From: Castanea sativa
Lineage: Eukaryota > Streptophyta > Magnoliopsida > Fagales > Fagaceae
DNA: 64,000 nt
Reading direction: 5' to 3'
Assembly: GCF_040712315.1 (NCBI RefSeq)
Contig: NC_134017.1
Location: 58,216,636-58,280,635, forward strand
Positions within the stretch are counted from its first letter, which is position 1. Each line of letters opens with the position of its first letter. The position numbers and the translations under genes were made by a program. This document shows positions 22,600 through 34,700 of this stretch, in pieces. The notes under the pieces were generated by a model. The model worked only from the letters and a program-made list of their open reading frames with translations. It did not search any database and was not told the origin of the DNA.

Positions 22600-22775
22600 T
22601 TTTTTCGGCGCGATTCGCGCCGATACGGCGCCGATTCGGGCCGACGCGCGCCGATTCGGCCTGAATCGGTCTGTATCAGGCGATTCTGGCGATTTCGGCC
22701 GATACCGGCCTATACCGGCCGAAATCGGCAGATTTCGGCCAAAATCGGCCGATACCGGCCGATACCGGCCGAAAT
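22600..22775. repeat. subterminal repeat array of the hAT element
   Basis: Short units such as GGCCGATACCGGCC, GGCCGAAATCGGC and CGCGCCGATTCGG recur in both orientations and are themselves near-palindromic. hAT transposases are known to bind clustered subterminal motifs, so this is the likely transposase-binding region. The very high GC and CpG content contrasts with the AT-rich surroundings. Confidence 0.75.
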
Positions 22776-23513
22776 TCAAAAAAAAAAAAAGAAACAGGTG
22801 CGAAACGCACCGTTTTACTTAGCCCAAAAAAAAAAAAAATAAAAAAAGCCAAACGGCTGCGTTTTGTAAAAAATTTTTTGAAACCCTTAAGGCTTAAGCT
22901 CTCTTCATTTTTTTGAAACCCTCACAGATCATTCGTCCCAGCACCAGCAGCCAAACGCCCAAACCTCTCTTCATTTTTTTTTTTCTGTACTCTCAGCCGC
23001 CCCACTGCCCAGCCCCTGCCTCTTTAAGCTAGTGCTCTCAAGTCTCAAGTCTCAAGTCTCTCCCACTCTCTACCTTCAGTCCTTCACACTTTGTCTCCCT
23101 TGCTCTCCGTCTCCCCTCACTGTCAGTGTCAGGTATCATAGCTGATGGCTCTCACACTCACACTCTTAGTTTATTGTTAATATATGATTTTTTAGTTAGT
23201 TAATAGCTAAATTTGCAACTATTAGTTATTATGATTTGTGATTGTGTTGTGGCTGTGATGAACTGATTTTTTTCTATTTTTTATTTTATTTTTTGTGAGT
23301 CTTGTGACGTTTAATTTTTTATTTAGTTAATACTTAATAGTTATTATTACTTAGATTTGTGATTGTGTTGTGAATTGTGAATCTGTGATGATCTGATTTT
23401 TTTTTTTTTTTTTTTGGTGAGTATGTGACAGTGGGTTTGATTTTTTATTTAATTAATAGTTATTATATATTTGGAAATTATTTGTAGGTTAAATTGAATC
23501 TGTTGAATTTGAA
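22776..23513 (+). other. hAT 5' untranslated region, probably with an intron
   Basis: A CT-rich leader (about 22870-23130) is followed by T-rich sequence that looks intronic. A possible donor is CAG|GTATCA near 23131 and an acceptor TTTGTAG| lies near 23487, shortly before the transposase start. No other coding sequence is seen. Confidence 0.45.
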
Positions 23514-25869
23514 ATGGATGAAGCTACTAGCACAAAAAGTTCACCTTCATCTAATGAAGGAATGCCAAATGATGAAGCTCCTCTTTGGCAGTATGTGACT
23601 AAAATAGAAAAACCATCTGGTTCTATTGTTAAATCAGGTGGAAACACACACTTTAAGTGCAACTATTGTGGTAATATTTATTTGGGATCCTATTCTAGGG
23701 TTAAGGCTCATTTATTAAGAATTGTTAATAAAGGTATTAGAGTATGCCCTAGTGTGACACCGAGCCATAGGTTGGAAATGCAGCAAATGCATGATTAAGT
23801 TGAGAATGATAAGTTAGAAAGAGAACGGAGAAAACAAATTCCCTTACCCCCACCTCCCCCAAGCCGTGGGCCTATTGGGAGTATTCCCCCATTTCGTACA
23901 CAAGAAGAGAGTGATAGTACAAATCCCTTTGATGGTAATAAGAGGAGGAAGGTTGTGAATCCTATGGTGGAGAAATTATTCCAGAATAATGCTAGACATG
24001 AATTGGATAGTCAAATTGCTAGGATGTTTTACACTGGTGGGATTTCATTTAACTTTGCAAGGAACCCATATTATCGTAGTTCCTATTCATATGCTGCTAC
24101 TAATAACATTCCAGGTTATGTTCCTCCTGGATACAATGCTTTGAGAACAACACTTTTGCAAAGAGAAAAAGCTCATGTTGATAGACTTTTGAAACCAATT
24201 AAGGATTTTTGGGTTGAAAATGGTGTAAGTATAGTTTCTGATGGATGGTCAAATCCACAAAGGAGGCCTCTTATTAATATTATGGCTGTATCAGATGGAG
24301 GTCCAGTATTTATTAAGGCAATTGATGGGTCAGGTGAGTTCAAAGACAAGCATTATATTGCTGGGGTGTTGAGGGATGCTATAAAAGAGATTGGACATGA
24401 GAAAGTTGTCCAAGTCATCACTGATAATGCTAATGTGATGAAATTTGCTGGAGCTCTTATTGAGGGTGAGTATCCTAAAATATTTTGGACACCCTGTGTT
24501 GTCCACACTCTCAATCTAGCTTTGAAGAATATTTGTGCAGCAAAAAACACTGAAAAGAATGAAGTTACATATGAGGAATGTAGTTGGATTACACGTATTG
24601 CTGATGATGCATCCTTCATACGTGTTTTTATTATGAACCATTCAATGAGGTTGGCAATGTTTAATGAATTTTTTCCATTAAAATTGCTCCAAGTTGCTGA
24701 TACTAGATTTGCTTCGGTTGTGATAATGCTAAAAAGGTTGAAGTTGATAAAAAGATGCCTTCAAGTCATGGCTATTAGTGAGCAATGGGCTTCTTATAGG
24801 GAGGATGATGTTGGAAAAGCTCAAAAGGTGAAAGAGATGATTCTAAGTGATTTTTGGTGGGATAAGGTTGATTATATCCTTGAATTCACAGCACCTATTT
24901 ATGATATGATACGAGTAGCTGACATAGATAAGCCTTGTCTTCATCTTGTGTATGAGATGTGGGATTCAATGATCGAGAAGGTAAATGTGGCAATATATCG
25001 ACATGAAGGCTTGGAAGATAATGAGTATAGCTCATTTTGGAGTGTGGTGTATGATATACTTATTGATCGTTGGACTAAAAATTGTACTCCACTATACTGC
25101 TTGGCTCATTCCTTAAATCCTAGGTAAGTACATTTATTTTCTATTTTCTATTTTCTTTAGTTCCCCTTTCTAGTAAAACACATGTTTCATTTATATTTGT
25201 TTTTTAATCTTTAACTCTAGGTATTACTCTACTGAATGGCTTTTGGAGAATTCAAAACGCATCTCTCCACATCGAGATCATGAAATTTCTATGGAAATGA
25301 GCAAGTGTTTGGATCGATTCTTTGAAGATGTGAATGAATTAAATGTGGTGAAGTCTGAGTTTGCTGCATTTTCAGGAGGGAGGTTTCCTTCACCAGCTGT
25401 CTTGACAGATAGGTGGGTCTTACAACCTTTGGTTTGGTGGCAATACCATGGCTCCACATTTCCAACTCTTCAAACCCTTGCCCTTAAACTTCTTGGACAA
25501 CCTTGTTCATCTTCATGTGCTGAGAGGAATTGGAGCACATACAAATTTATTCATTCCTTAAAAAGAAACAAAATGGCTCCTGCACGTGATGAGGATTTGG
25601 TATATGTGCATTCTAATCTTCGACTCTTGTCAAGGCGCAATGCGGAGTACATAAATAGAGATACAAAGATGTGGGATATTGCAGGAGACTCTTGGAATGA
25701 AAGCGACATACATGGAGGAGCTGGAATTCTTGAGAATGCAGCTCTTACACTTGATGAGCCAGAGTTGGAGGCCATGGTTATTTGGAATGTTAGCACTAGT
25801 GTTACTACTAGTGAAAGTGAAGTTCGAAGTGAAGCTATTGATCTTGATGATGATGAAATTGGTGTTTGA
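23514..25869 (+). pseudogene. hAT transposase (BED finger, DUF659-type), one premature stop
   Basis: The start codon is ATG at 23514. Exon 1 is 23514-25123 (donor AG|GTAAGT) and exon 2 is 25221-25869 (acceptor TTAACTCTAG|). The junction restores an Arg codon and keeps phase, giving 752 residues. A BED-type zinc finger (KCNYCG...RVKAHLLRI) is near residues 40-65. The RNase H-like core has VSDGWSN and VITDNAN, which carry the two expected Asp residues. The C-terminal dimerisation region has CAERNWS and HSLKRNKM. A TAA at 23796-23798 (codon 95) is the single interruption; the frame is open on both sides. The encoded class is nuclear cut-and-paste transposase. Confidence 0.9.
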
Positions 25870-26210
25870 TTGTGTTGTTGATTGTCTTGTTGATGTATCT
25901 TTTACTTTGTTTTAGTTTCAAACTTGTGAGTTGTATTTTAATTTTCAAACATCATGGAATGTTTATATAATGAAGTTGTATTCTAGTTATTATTTACTAT
26001 TGTTCTTAAATTTGGTATATGTTTATATAATGTGAAAAAAGTATGTTTAGCAATATATTAAAAATATAAATAAAAATATTTTTAATAATTTTTTAATCGC
26101 CGCACCCCGCCGCACTCGCACCCTACTTTTTCAAAAATTGCCGAGTCCCGCACCCGCTCCCGCACCCGCACCCGAATCCCGAAACGCACCCGTGCTTCAT
26201 AGGTTAGTAC

Positions 26211-26489
26211 AAACTACATTAGCGTCAATGAACCAACGAGAAAATTTTTTGATGTGTACCTGAGTGTCAGGTTTCCACAAGAGCGCTAAACCATTGCTAA
26301 GACCTTCACTTGTAACCACAAGAGCTTGGTTGTAAACCCAATCCTGCTTCATGTTGTTAGCTGTTCAGTAGTGAGTTTGGTCTCCATTAAGAAGACACAG
26401 ATGGGAGCTTGTTTGTTCATGGCTCTCTTAAGAGCGTTAACTGTTTGGAGGTTTCCAAGCTCCCGACAATTCCAACTCAAGATACTCAT
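26211..26489 (-). pseudogene. LINE ORF2 start: endonuclease N-terminus
   Basis: ORF2 begins ATGAGTATCTTGAGTTGGAA at 26489. Its ATG overlaps the TGA of ORF1 as ATGA, a coupling arrangement seen in LINEs. It encodes MSILSWNCRELGN and an LMETKL metal-binding motif, then loses frame near 26350. The hAT element interrupts at 26210. Confidence 0.82.
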
Positions 26490-27966
26490 TGCTCTCGGTG
26501 GTGCTTCACAGCAGTCACGGCCGATCCTAAATTGTCTGCCATGAGCTTGCCCAAGGCTTTTGTTTCTTCATCCAGTAAACGTTGCTTCTTGTCGCTGAGG
26601 ACACCACCCTGTGTTTCATCTGCATGTGCTTTACGTTTTGGGCCCAAAAATGATCCCTTAGCTTCAGTAATATGTTTTGGGCCCAAAGTTGGTCCATTAG
26701 CTTCAGTAATATCCATTGCATGGTTTGGTGGCCCAAGTCTTTTCCACGTGCCAAGTCTCGGGCCCACCTAGTTATCTGTGTTGGAGCGTGTGGAGTTAAT
26801 GGCCTTGGTGTGTATATCTGACATGTGTGGCTCGGTTTGGGTATGGGGAATATTTTGTTGGGGCGTTGCCAAAGAATCTGAGATTTCCTTTTGTGAAGTG
26901 GTTGACGTTGAGGGGTCGTGAAAGGAAATATTTTGAGTATTAGTGATGATTGATTGTGCCAGCTGTATGTGTTGAGGTTGGGAGTTTGAGTTTGGAAAGT
27001 TCTTCAAATCATGGTCAATATATGCGTACGGAAAAGATTCGAGTCTGACAAAATTTCCTTATTTGTCGACATGGGTTTGTGGGTAGTTGCTGGAGTCACG
27101 GCTAGCTTTAATGATGGTGTTGGCGGCGTTGTGGTCGTCGTCAGAGTAGGTTTTGTGGATGGTGAGGGTGCTGGGCGGTGGTTCGAGGGTGGTGTCGAAG
27201 TTGGATTAGACTTAGTTTTCACAACCTGTGGCTGCTGGAGGTTGGTTGTGCTGGGCCGCAACCAAGGATCATATTGTTGCTCATCCTTGTTCAGAGGGCA
27301 TCCACTTTCTGTCCATAATTTGCAGTCTTTCTCATCATGATTTATGAGCCCACACCAATAGCAACAAATGGGCATTCGTTCATATTGTAAAGAAATCCAA
27401 AGTGGGTCTGAGTCACCCATGTTTACGAACCGGCCGCGACAAAGAGGTTGGTTGATATCAATATTAGCCCGAACTCTGATATATCGTCCACGACATTCTC
27501 CGTTTGGTGGGGCGTCAACTTGCTCAACATCACCCAATGATTGTCCAATAGCTTCAGCTTTTGCTTTGTTCATACGGCTAATGGGAAGGTTGTGAATCTG
27601 TATCCAGAAGGAGGCCCTATCGAATTTGGCATCATCCACAGACTCCTCAACAGTGGGTTTATATAGACCAATCAGATATTTGTCGAATGACCAAGGTTGC
27701 TGTGAAAGGATTTTATGCGTGTCGGCCTCTTCGGAGAAGATGATCAGAACTGTGTTGGAGCCGAGATCACGGATTTCAAAATCTTGTACTGAGCGCCACA
27801 TGCTCTTGAGGGTTCTTGATAGGGCTCTAGCGTTAACTCTACGCTTGGTGAAGAGTTTTGCTACAAGAACTCTGCTATTGTTCTCTATATCAGGGGGCAA
27901 GGTGACCATTTGACTCTCTTTTGCATTGAGTGATAAGCGGGCACATTTTCCAGTAAGGTCGTCCAT
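26486..27966 (-). pseudogene. LINE ORF1: DUF4283 and CCHC zinc knuckle RNA-binding protein
   Basis: The start MDDLTGKCARLSL at 27966 is preferred over the longer open frame from 28035. The DUF4283 region spans roughly 27900-27480 (QQPWSFDKYLIGL, FWIQIHNLP). A zinc knuckle (CCYWCGLINHDEKDC) lies near 27325-27370, followed by a Pro/Thr-rich tail. The frame shifts near 27007 and meets a TAG near 26768, but ORF1-like sequence continues to its TGA at 26486-26488. The product would bind LINE RNA. The two breaks mark it as dead. Confidence 0.82.
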
Positions 27967-28164
27967 GGAGCACCGTGTGGGAGAGGGGAGAAGGAAGGAT
28001 GATGTGGGGTTAAGAAGAGAAGGACAGAGTTCCACCGGTGTGGGGAAGAGGTGGCCTATACTAGGATAGGCGTTTGGGTTTTCATTGTCGCAAGCTTCCT
28101 ATGAGAGAGCTAACGAGAGGAAAACAAAAAACAAAAAAACAAAAACTGTTACCAAATATAACCT

Positions 28165-29670
28165 AAGCTTTGAAGCACATTTTTTTTGTTTTTACGTAAT
28201 TGAGATTCAAATATTATTTTGAGAGTGTACTTTGTCTTGAAAATAGTCTAGATGATTTGGTCATTTTAGAAACTGCTAGATTATCGAGAGAATGATTCAA
28301 TTAGGAGCCTCATTCTGCAATTTAAATTTTGGGAATAAAATAAGGGAGCGTTATATTTAGGCTTTGTAAATCATTGCTCCAATGTCAAGTTAGGGGAGAA
28401 GACTAGAAGAGTGCACATTTTGCCTACATTATTGGTAGTCTTATAGAGAACTTGCTTCATGCTTCTTTGAAGCCTTATTGTTTTAACCAATCTTGGCCCC
28501 TTGGAGCTACAAATTGAGCTAACAACATATACCCTATATTTAGAATGTCTTTGAGTAACTACATAGAGAGAGGCATTGGTTTTTTGAATTTCATATGATG
28601 AAGTACCCAAGGAAACTCGTTCATGTTGGCCCTAACCTTGCAGCTTTCACTAGAGCTGCACTTCAAATGCATTAGCGTGGAGATAGATGTGATAGATTAT
28701 GAAGATGAAATTGGAATGCCCATCTCTGACGTCAATATGAGTGAGAACTTGAAAGCTGCTCTTGGGATAAGTGATGCATCTGCTCTTTGTGACAAAATAA
28801 CTAAAACTCAGAGAAACAGTGGTACCGTCTACAAAGTAGGAGGGAAAACTCTTCCTAGGCATGCAAATGTGAATGCATGTCAATAAATTTTATAAGCAAC
28901 AGCAGCCTTAGCTACACGGAGAGGTCTTTGATATAGTCTGCCAATCTGCATTATATCCTCTTTTCTGATGAACTTAACTCCACTGCCACTCAAAAGTGAA
29001 AGCAATGGGGAGAAGCAAGGTTTCTGCGAGCAAAATCCTAAGCCAGTTGCAAACTGGAATGGATTAATTATACCATTCAGCAAGCCCCTGATCAATTAAT
29101 TTACCTTCCTTTGCCTAATGATAGTTCACACCACTTCACGGATGTAGATTTTCATAACTTTTGACTGAGGACATTGCCCTAGCTAATTAAAAACATTGAT
29201 CTTGCAGCCTTTGCCCAGCATAAAGAATCTTAGGGAGCTGAATCAAAGTAAAAGTTCCAGCGTACATTCAAGACAATTGGAAAATTTTAAGCAATGGAAA
29301 AGATGCCACGGAATCTTGCTTCAAAACAATATGAGTACAAAAGCTTTCACCTAAAATTAAAAGCTTCATCATAGAGTTGGACAGATAAGGTTTCCATTTC
29401 ATTCATCTCTGATAAAAAAAATTTTGTACTTCCACCAAAAGATAATTAAGCAACCCCAATAATCATTCAATATCTGATTTTAAGCTTCATGCATACTCAA
29501 GCTCTCAAAGTCCATGCAATGGGAGCTTGAATCACTTAATTAGAAAGAGAAAATGTTCAAGAAGAATTGGCTACAAGCTTTTCCTTTTTATGTCTCTTTC
29601 CTTTTCCATCTTTCTTTTTTAATTTGTGCTCTATGGACATATATATGCATTTTCTATTTTCATCGATCAG
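28165..29670. repeat. segmental duplication copy 1 (partner 48600-50290)
   Basis: About 1.5 kb match a second stretch upstream of kinase D on the same strand. Shared landmarks include GCACATTTTGCCTAC, CCAAGGAAACTCGTTCATG, GATAGATGTGATAGATTATG, CAGCAGCCTTAGCTAC, GACTGAGGACAT and TCTCTTTCCTTTTCCAT. Short open frames occur on both strands (28623-28886 plus, 28880-29095 minus) but none matches a family that I recognise. The segment may contain a decayed gene that was duplicated with the kinases. Confidence 0.8.
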
Positions 29671-30757
29671 ACTAGCAGCATATAATTAAAAGACTTAAGT
29701 GACAAATAAATCACATTGTATTCATAAACCAAAGGGGGGTGGGGGGGGGGGGGGGGGGGGAGGGCGGGGGAGATTCTTTACTTACATTGTGTTTCCCAAG
29801 TGGTACCCATGATACATATTACAATTTGTGAGCAGCTTGACTAATGTTAGGCATTTCAAGGTCCGGTCTCCTGGCAACTACTTCTTTAGTTGAATCCGCT
29901 GGAAATGCACCTGTATAGGTAGTCAAAATCCTTGATTTCATGCTCCTGCTAATGAGAGAGAGAGAGAGAGAGAGAGAATTAAATCACCAAACGGCACCAA
30001 AGTCTGGATAGCCAAGAGACAACAACCAGTAGTTTAAACTTTCAAGGTAACAACTTCAATCAAGAATCAAGATAATAAAACAGATCTGGGACGATGTAAG
30101 AATGAGGAACTTGGCATATGCAGAGCTTCATAATCAACAGTATAGTTGCAAAACACATCAACTTTACAAGTCAAATAAAAGAAAAGTTCAGACATTCGGG
30201 AAGTAAGAGATGATTCATTTAAAGAAAATATAGAAGGTGGAGGCGGGGCAAGGTAAAGTTGGAGATTCACCCTGACAAAATATTTCTAAATAAGTGCAGC
30301 ATAAAAGGTTGCATAACTGAACTCATAACATCTTAATCCAAAGGAATTTGGATAAAAAAATTATTGCCCAATAATAGCTTGCAACCTGCCACCTGAAATT
30401 TAAAAATAGTTTTATACAAATACACACAAATCTTCATAGGTTTTGAGCATATACAGGTCCTTTCCAAGAAAAGAATGAATATATGAATGGAAAGCTTAAA
30501 GTTCTCTTAAATTATCAAGATGCCACACACATTGATTTCATGGTATTGAATTTGGTTTTTTGATTATTGAATCCATGTGTGCCTGAAAGCCATTCCATCC
30601 AATTTCAAGCATGAACGCACTCATGCAGTGCATATGGGTGTTCAAGTCACCAAGCAAACCGATTGATTTCAGCCAATTTCCTCATTTATCATGGTTCAGT
30701 ACAATGCTTACTCAGGGGGAGTGGGGGAACACCTATGATATAGACTCAGTAGTAGGT
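29671..30757. other. noncoding spacer with poly-G tract and (GA)n
   Basis: The spacer holds a long G tract (29734-29770, with a 20-G run), a (GA)n microsatellite (about 29954-29977) and AT-rich sequence. Short open frames exist but have no recognisable domain. At 30770 it joins the truncated 3' end of kinase B. Confidence 0.5.
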
Positions 30758-31636
30758 TCAAAGGTCTGGAGCTATCTTCCCCATCAGATACGGATCAACT
30801 ATTTCATTGACGGTCCCTTCTCGTTTGCATTTTCTGACCCACTCAAGAAGATGCCGCTGCTCTAATGTTTTTTTGCCACAGAGTAGTTGCAGCAGTACCA
30901 ACCCAAAAGAAAAGACATCGGATTTATCAATCAGCTCCCCGCATACGAAATACTCCGGATCTATGTGTTCTAAAGTACTACTCTGTACTCCAGAGTAGGC
31001 ACTAGAATCCACCCTAATCAAAGCCTTTGACAAACTCGGTGGACCCAACTTGTACGACACGAAATCTGCCAACTTGGGCTCCCATTTCTCGTCCAACAGA
31101 ATGTTACTCGGCTTTACGTTACGGTGGATGATGGTATGCTTCAGCCCAGTGTGAAGGTAATGCAGAACACGTGCCACTCCAATGGAAATCCGGAGTCTTT
31201 GTTTCCACGGGAGGGGATTATCGTGGTTAGTGCCGTAGAGATGTTCGCCGAGGTTTCCATTGAAGATGAACTGGTAGACTAGGATCATCTGTCGATGATC
31301 AAGACAATATCCAATGAGAGGGGCGAGGTTAGAGTGGCGTAGCTGGCATAGCAACAACAACTCAGTCTTTAACTCGTGAAAACCCGCCCTTGAATCGATA
31401 TTCACACCCTTTATTGCAACGCTTATTGTAGTAGGGTCATCGATAAACCCCTTGTATACTGTCCCATAATCCCCCTGACCAATTACGAAGTATTCATCGA
31501 AGTTATTGGTAGCTATTTTGATCTCAGCGAGTGAAAAACGACGGCATAATCCCTCAGGAAGAACTAAATCAGATTGTTTTGTTTCGTCTGACCTTCTCTT
31601 CCTGGACGGCCTAAATAACTCTGAAATTCCTTTCAT
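30758..31636 (-). pseudogene. kinase copy B: CrRLK1L-type pseudokinase, 3' truncated
   Basis: The frame starts MKG at 31636 and runs 292 codons. G-loop GQGDYG is near residues 53-58, VAIK Lys at 76, HRN replaces HRD at 171-173, DFV replaces DFG at 191-193, and DPEY is kept at about 226-229. The kinase sequence follows D and E down to MGKIAPDL. There it leaves homology at about 30770 and stops, so the last helix of the domain and the tail present in D and E are missing. The activation segment (SSAYSGVQSSTLEH) is also unlike the paralogues. The N-terminal 90 residues are nearly the same as fragment C. There is no membrane segment; a cytosolic kinase-like protein is expected if expressed. Confidence 0.8.
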
Positions 31637-31668
31637 TTGAGGCTTCCGTCACCGCCCTTTTTCTTCTG

Positions 31669-31680
31669 TTTTTTTTTTTT

Positions 31681-31711
<31 letters not shown>

Positions 31712-31716
31712 GGGGG
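31669..31716. repeat. T22-G26 homopolymer junction in the kinase B 5' flank
   Basis: A run of 22 T is followed directly by a run of 26 G, only 33-80 bases upstream of the kinase B start codon. The same place has a T/G tract before kinase E (61669-61697) and a degenerate A run before fragment C (46125-46140). The G-rich strand could form a quadruplex. Run lengths from assembly may be unreliable. Confidence 0.85.
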
Positions 31717-34700
31717 AAACATACATACACGGTGTGTTTTTATAACTGAAATGTGAACAACACCGCCATTTTTTACTTTGCTGTATACCATTACCAATTG
31801 CATTGAATTTAATCAGTGCAAGGAATTTGACCAAGAAGTAGCACCATGTCGGTGTCCCATTTATATGATTGTGCACGGGTCAAATTGATGTGCTGCTCTT
31901 TCCAATTTGAACTCATTCTCCAGGTCGCACTAGTATTTTGTCTTGTTATGATGATCATCATTGTTATTATTACTAGTCGGTGCGATGCATGGGATTTATT
32001 AAAAAAAGACAATAGTGCAATTATCTATTCGATAGTGACTTTCTTTGAATATGATGTTTGCTTCAAAATCACTTAACACATACTTCAACAATCTTACATT
32101 ATAACTTATAAGTATATCTAACATGACCACAATCATCAATTTGCATAATTTGCATATTTTAGAAAGCAACATGCATCATAAACTTGACATCTCACATAAT
32201 GTTCATAAAATACTGTTAAGAAAATTCTAGTGCACCTATGTTCATAAGAAACTTACCATGATACATACTGATTTTTTAGGCAACCAATCATGGGTAGTGA
32301 GTGGGCCATGCAAGCAAATCCATCTGCCAAGGAATTCATTACAATATAATAAACAAAAATGTTAAATGTCTCATAACTAAAAAGCATTGCTACAATCTGT
32401 TTTTGAATCCATAATTGTAGTGCTGGTAGTCATGATGCAAGTGAGCAAAGAATGAAAAACCATGTAAAATATTTGTCATGGTAAGAACATGGAAACACGT
32501 ACTTACAAAGATGCCCTTAAATCAATGTCATAATTGTGAAGCTAAAATTTTCTTAACAATGACTTATGAACAATTACAAAGCATAAGACATATAATTATC
32601 TCCTTAAACATATTACTTATTAGTGAACTATTTCATTTTACCCATAAACAAAAAATTAATCATTAAGCAAACTTTTTTCCAAGATCAAACACATAGATAA
32701 CAAAAACTCACAGAGCCCTAGAAATATTTTTTGAGAGCTTTTCAAAATCATCAAAGAAAATAGAAAATCAACCACAAAATCTAGATTGCTCTCATTTTGC
32801 AGCAGTTTTTTAAGTTGTTTAAACTGGTCATCCAAATATCCCTTTTTATCACCAATACCAATAATTAGAATTCCTCTACCAATCCAAACTAAATTAATTA
32901 ATAGACCAGTAAAAATTTTGTTTGATTCAGTGGAAAATAGGCTAGTTTTCCAGTGAAGTAACAAAACCAGACAAATACAACATAAATATCCTTTCAAAAA
33001 TAACAAATCTTAGGGGAAAAAGAAACATTCCCAAAAAACAAATAAATGCTTAAAGAGAACAAAATCCACCTAGAGTAGAAATCCACTTCACACCCAATTT
33101 ATTGAACAATCTCTCAAAAGCAATTATAACCCCACCAAAAAAAGAAAAAGAAAAAGAAAAAGATCACCTCATCTAGATAAGCAGAGTGTTCTGGCCACTA
33201 TCTTTGAAATTGAGTCATAACATCGATGGTGGCTTCTTTTCTCAATAGAGTGAGCTTTTATCACTCAGCAAGACTAACCCATAAAACAAAGTGCTGGATT
33301 AAAGCAAATCTTATTATAATCTTAGAGCTTAGAGAGGGCTTTGACTAAATAGTTATAGTATGCATAATCTCTAGAGTTATAGATAATTCAATACAATTTT
33401 AATTACATAAATCCCTAACCCTTTAATTTACAAAAGTAATGCAAGCTGAAAAGTAAAAAAAAAAAAGAAAAAAAAAAGATATAAAGCATAAGTTTGAGGA
33501 ATGGCCTTTTGCATATACATTTTGAACATGGCTTGCAAAAGATTGGGGTTAAATGTCCTTTGGTTTCTCTACACCAAGGTTATATTGTCCTACTATACTG
33601 AAAGATGTACACCTTCCTTGCATTCCTCAGGTGCCTCATTTAAGTCCAATAGATATGTAAATGCAAATCAACACATATTGAAGATTAAAGCCCACATTAG
33701 CTCTAAAGCTTGGATATTTAGCTCTCAAAGATTTGTTCTTATACTCCTATAATTATATTGAAAAGGCTAACTATATACTAAGTCTTTATCCTCTTTAAGT
33801 ATGGAATTTCTTATCAATCTAACAAAGAATAGGACTCTCCTTTAGGCCTTGAAGAAATACAGTAAGGAGTATGAATAGTTGCAAAATAACAGAATTAAGT
33901 CCACCTTCAAAATAATATAATTCTTTCCTCTTTCCATTTCAAAAAGATCTAAAATTCCAATCTGCATAATCTAGTTCTTCTTCCAACCCCAAGAAACCCA
34001 TAAACACCACTCCATACCTAATCCCTACCAGTTTTCCCTCACCATACCCAATTCTATGCATATTTAATATCACAAAACCTTATTAGAATTCCCAAAAACA
34101 AATCTGATTTCCCTAAACCCAAAACTTCTGCAACAAATTTCAGATTGCATTTGTAGAAGCCTCAGCCTTTAAGGTAATCTTATAGATCTACTACCAATCT
34201 CAAATTTGATGGCCAATGATATTATTTTGTTGAGTTTCACATATATGGAAAATGATGCAAAAGATTTGACATGGCTATATAAGACTGTACGCAATTTAGG
34301 TAGAAATCAAATGCTCTAATTTATTGAACTTACAATTTCTTGAATTTGTATAAGACTATAATTTCTTAAATCTAAAATACCGTACGCAATTTAGGTAGAA
34401 ATCAAATGCTTTGTCAATGCTGACATAATTATGTAGGAATAAAAGTTCTTGACTTCAAGAACTAAGAATCAAAAGATAATCCACTTGGTTGTATAAGACT
34501 ATAATTTCTTGAACCTAAAATACTGTACGCAATTTAGGTAGAAATCAAATTCTTTGTCAATGCTGACATAATTATGTAGGAATAAAAGGCCTTGACTTTA
34601 AGAACTAAGAATCAAAAGATAATCCATCTAATGGACATTCATTACTATCACTTCATATTAACATTTTTTGTAAGTATTGAATCTATTGGTGTATATGACA

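Larger units (their letters stand above)
22479..26202 (+). mobile_element. hAT DNA transposon, 3.7 kb, nearly intact
   Basis: Perfect 18-base terminal inverted repeats CTATGAAGCACGGGTGCG (22479-22496, and complement at 26185-26202) and an exact 8-base duplication define the ends. Inside is a two-exon transposase with BED finger. The left subterminal region (22500-22775) is strikingly GC-rich with repeated CCGATACCGGCC-type units, and the right one (26095-26184) has CCGCACC repeats. The only visible defect is one nonsense codon in the transposase. The element sits within the LINE endonuclease. Confidence 0.95.
3656..28110 (-). mobile_element. L1-type plant LINE split by three nested insertions
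   Basis: Read on the minus strand, the element runs from about 28110 down to a terminal poly(A), seen as a T run at 3656-3668. ORF1 (DUF4283 plus zinc knuckle) is followed by ORF2 (endonuclease, reverse transcriptase, zf-RVT, RNase H). The pieces are 26211-28110, 22237-22470, 13982-17079 and 3656-4181, about 5.8 kb in total. They are separated by a hAT, a copia and a gypsy element, each with its own target-site duplication, which shows the pieces were once continuous. The LINE itself carries several stops and frameshifts. I could not find its own target-site duplication, so the 5' end is approximate. Confidence 0.85.

Noticed and set aside
22318..22779. A 153-codon minus-strand frame with Arg/Pro/Ser repeats
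   Set aside because: It fuses LINE endonuclease sequence with the hAT subterminal repeats; the N-terminal part is an artefact of the repeat array.
31846..32076. Plus-strand open frame with hydrophobic stretch near kinase B
   Set aside because: The region is the shared noncoding 5' flank of copies B and C, and the frame is not kept in C.
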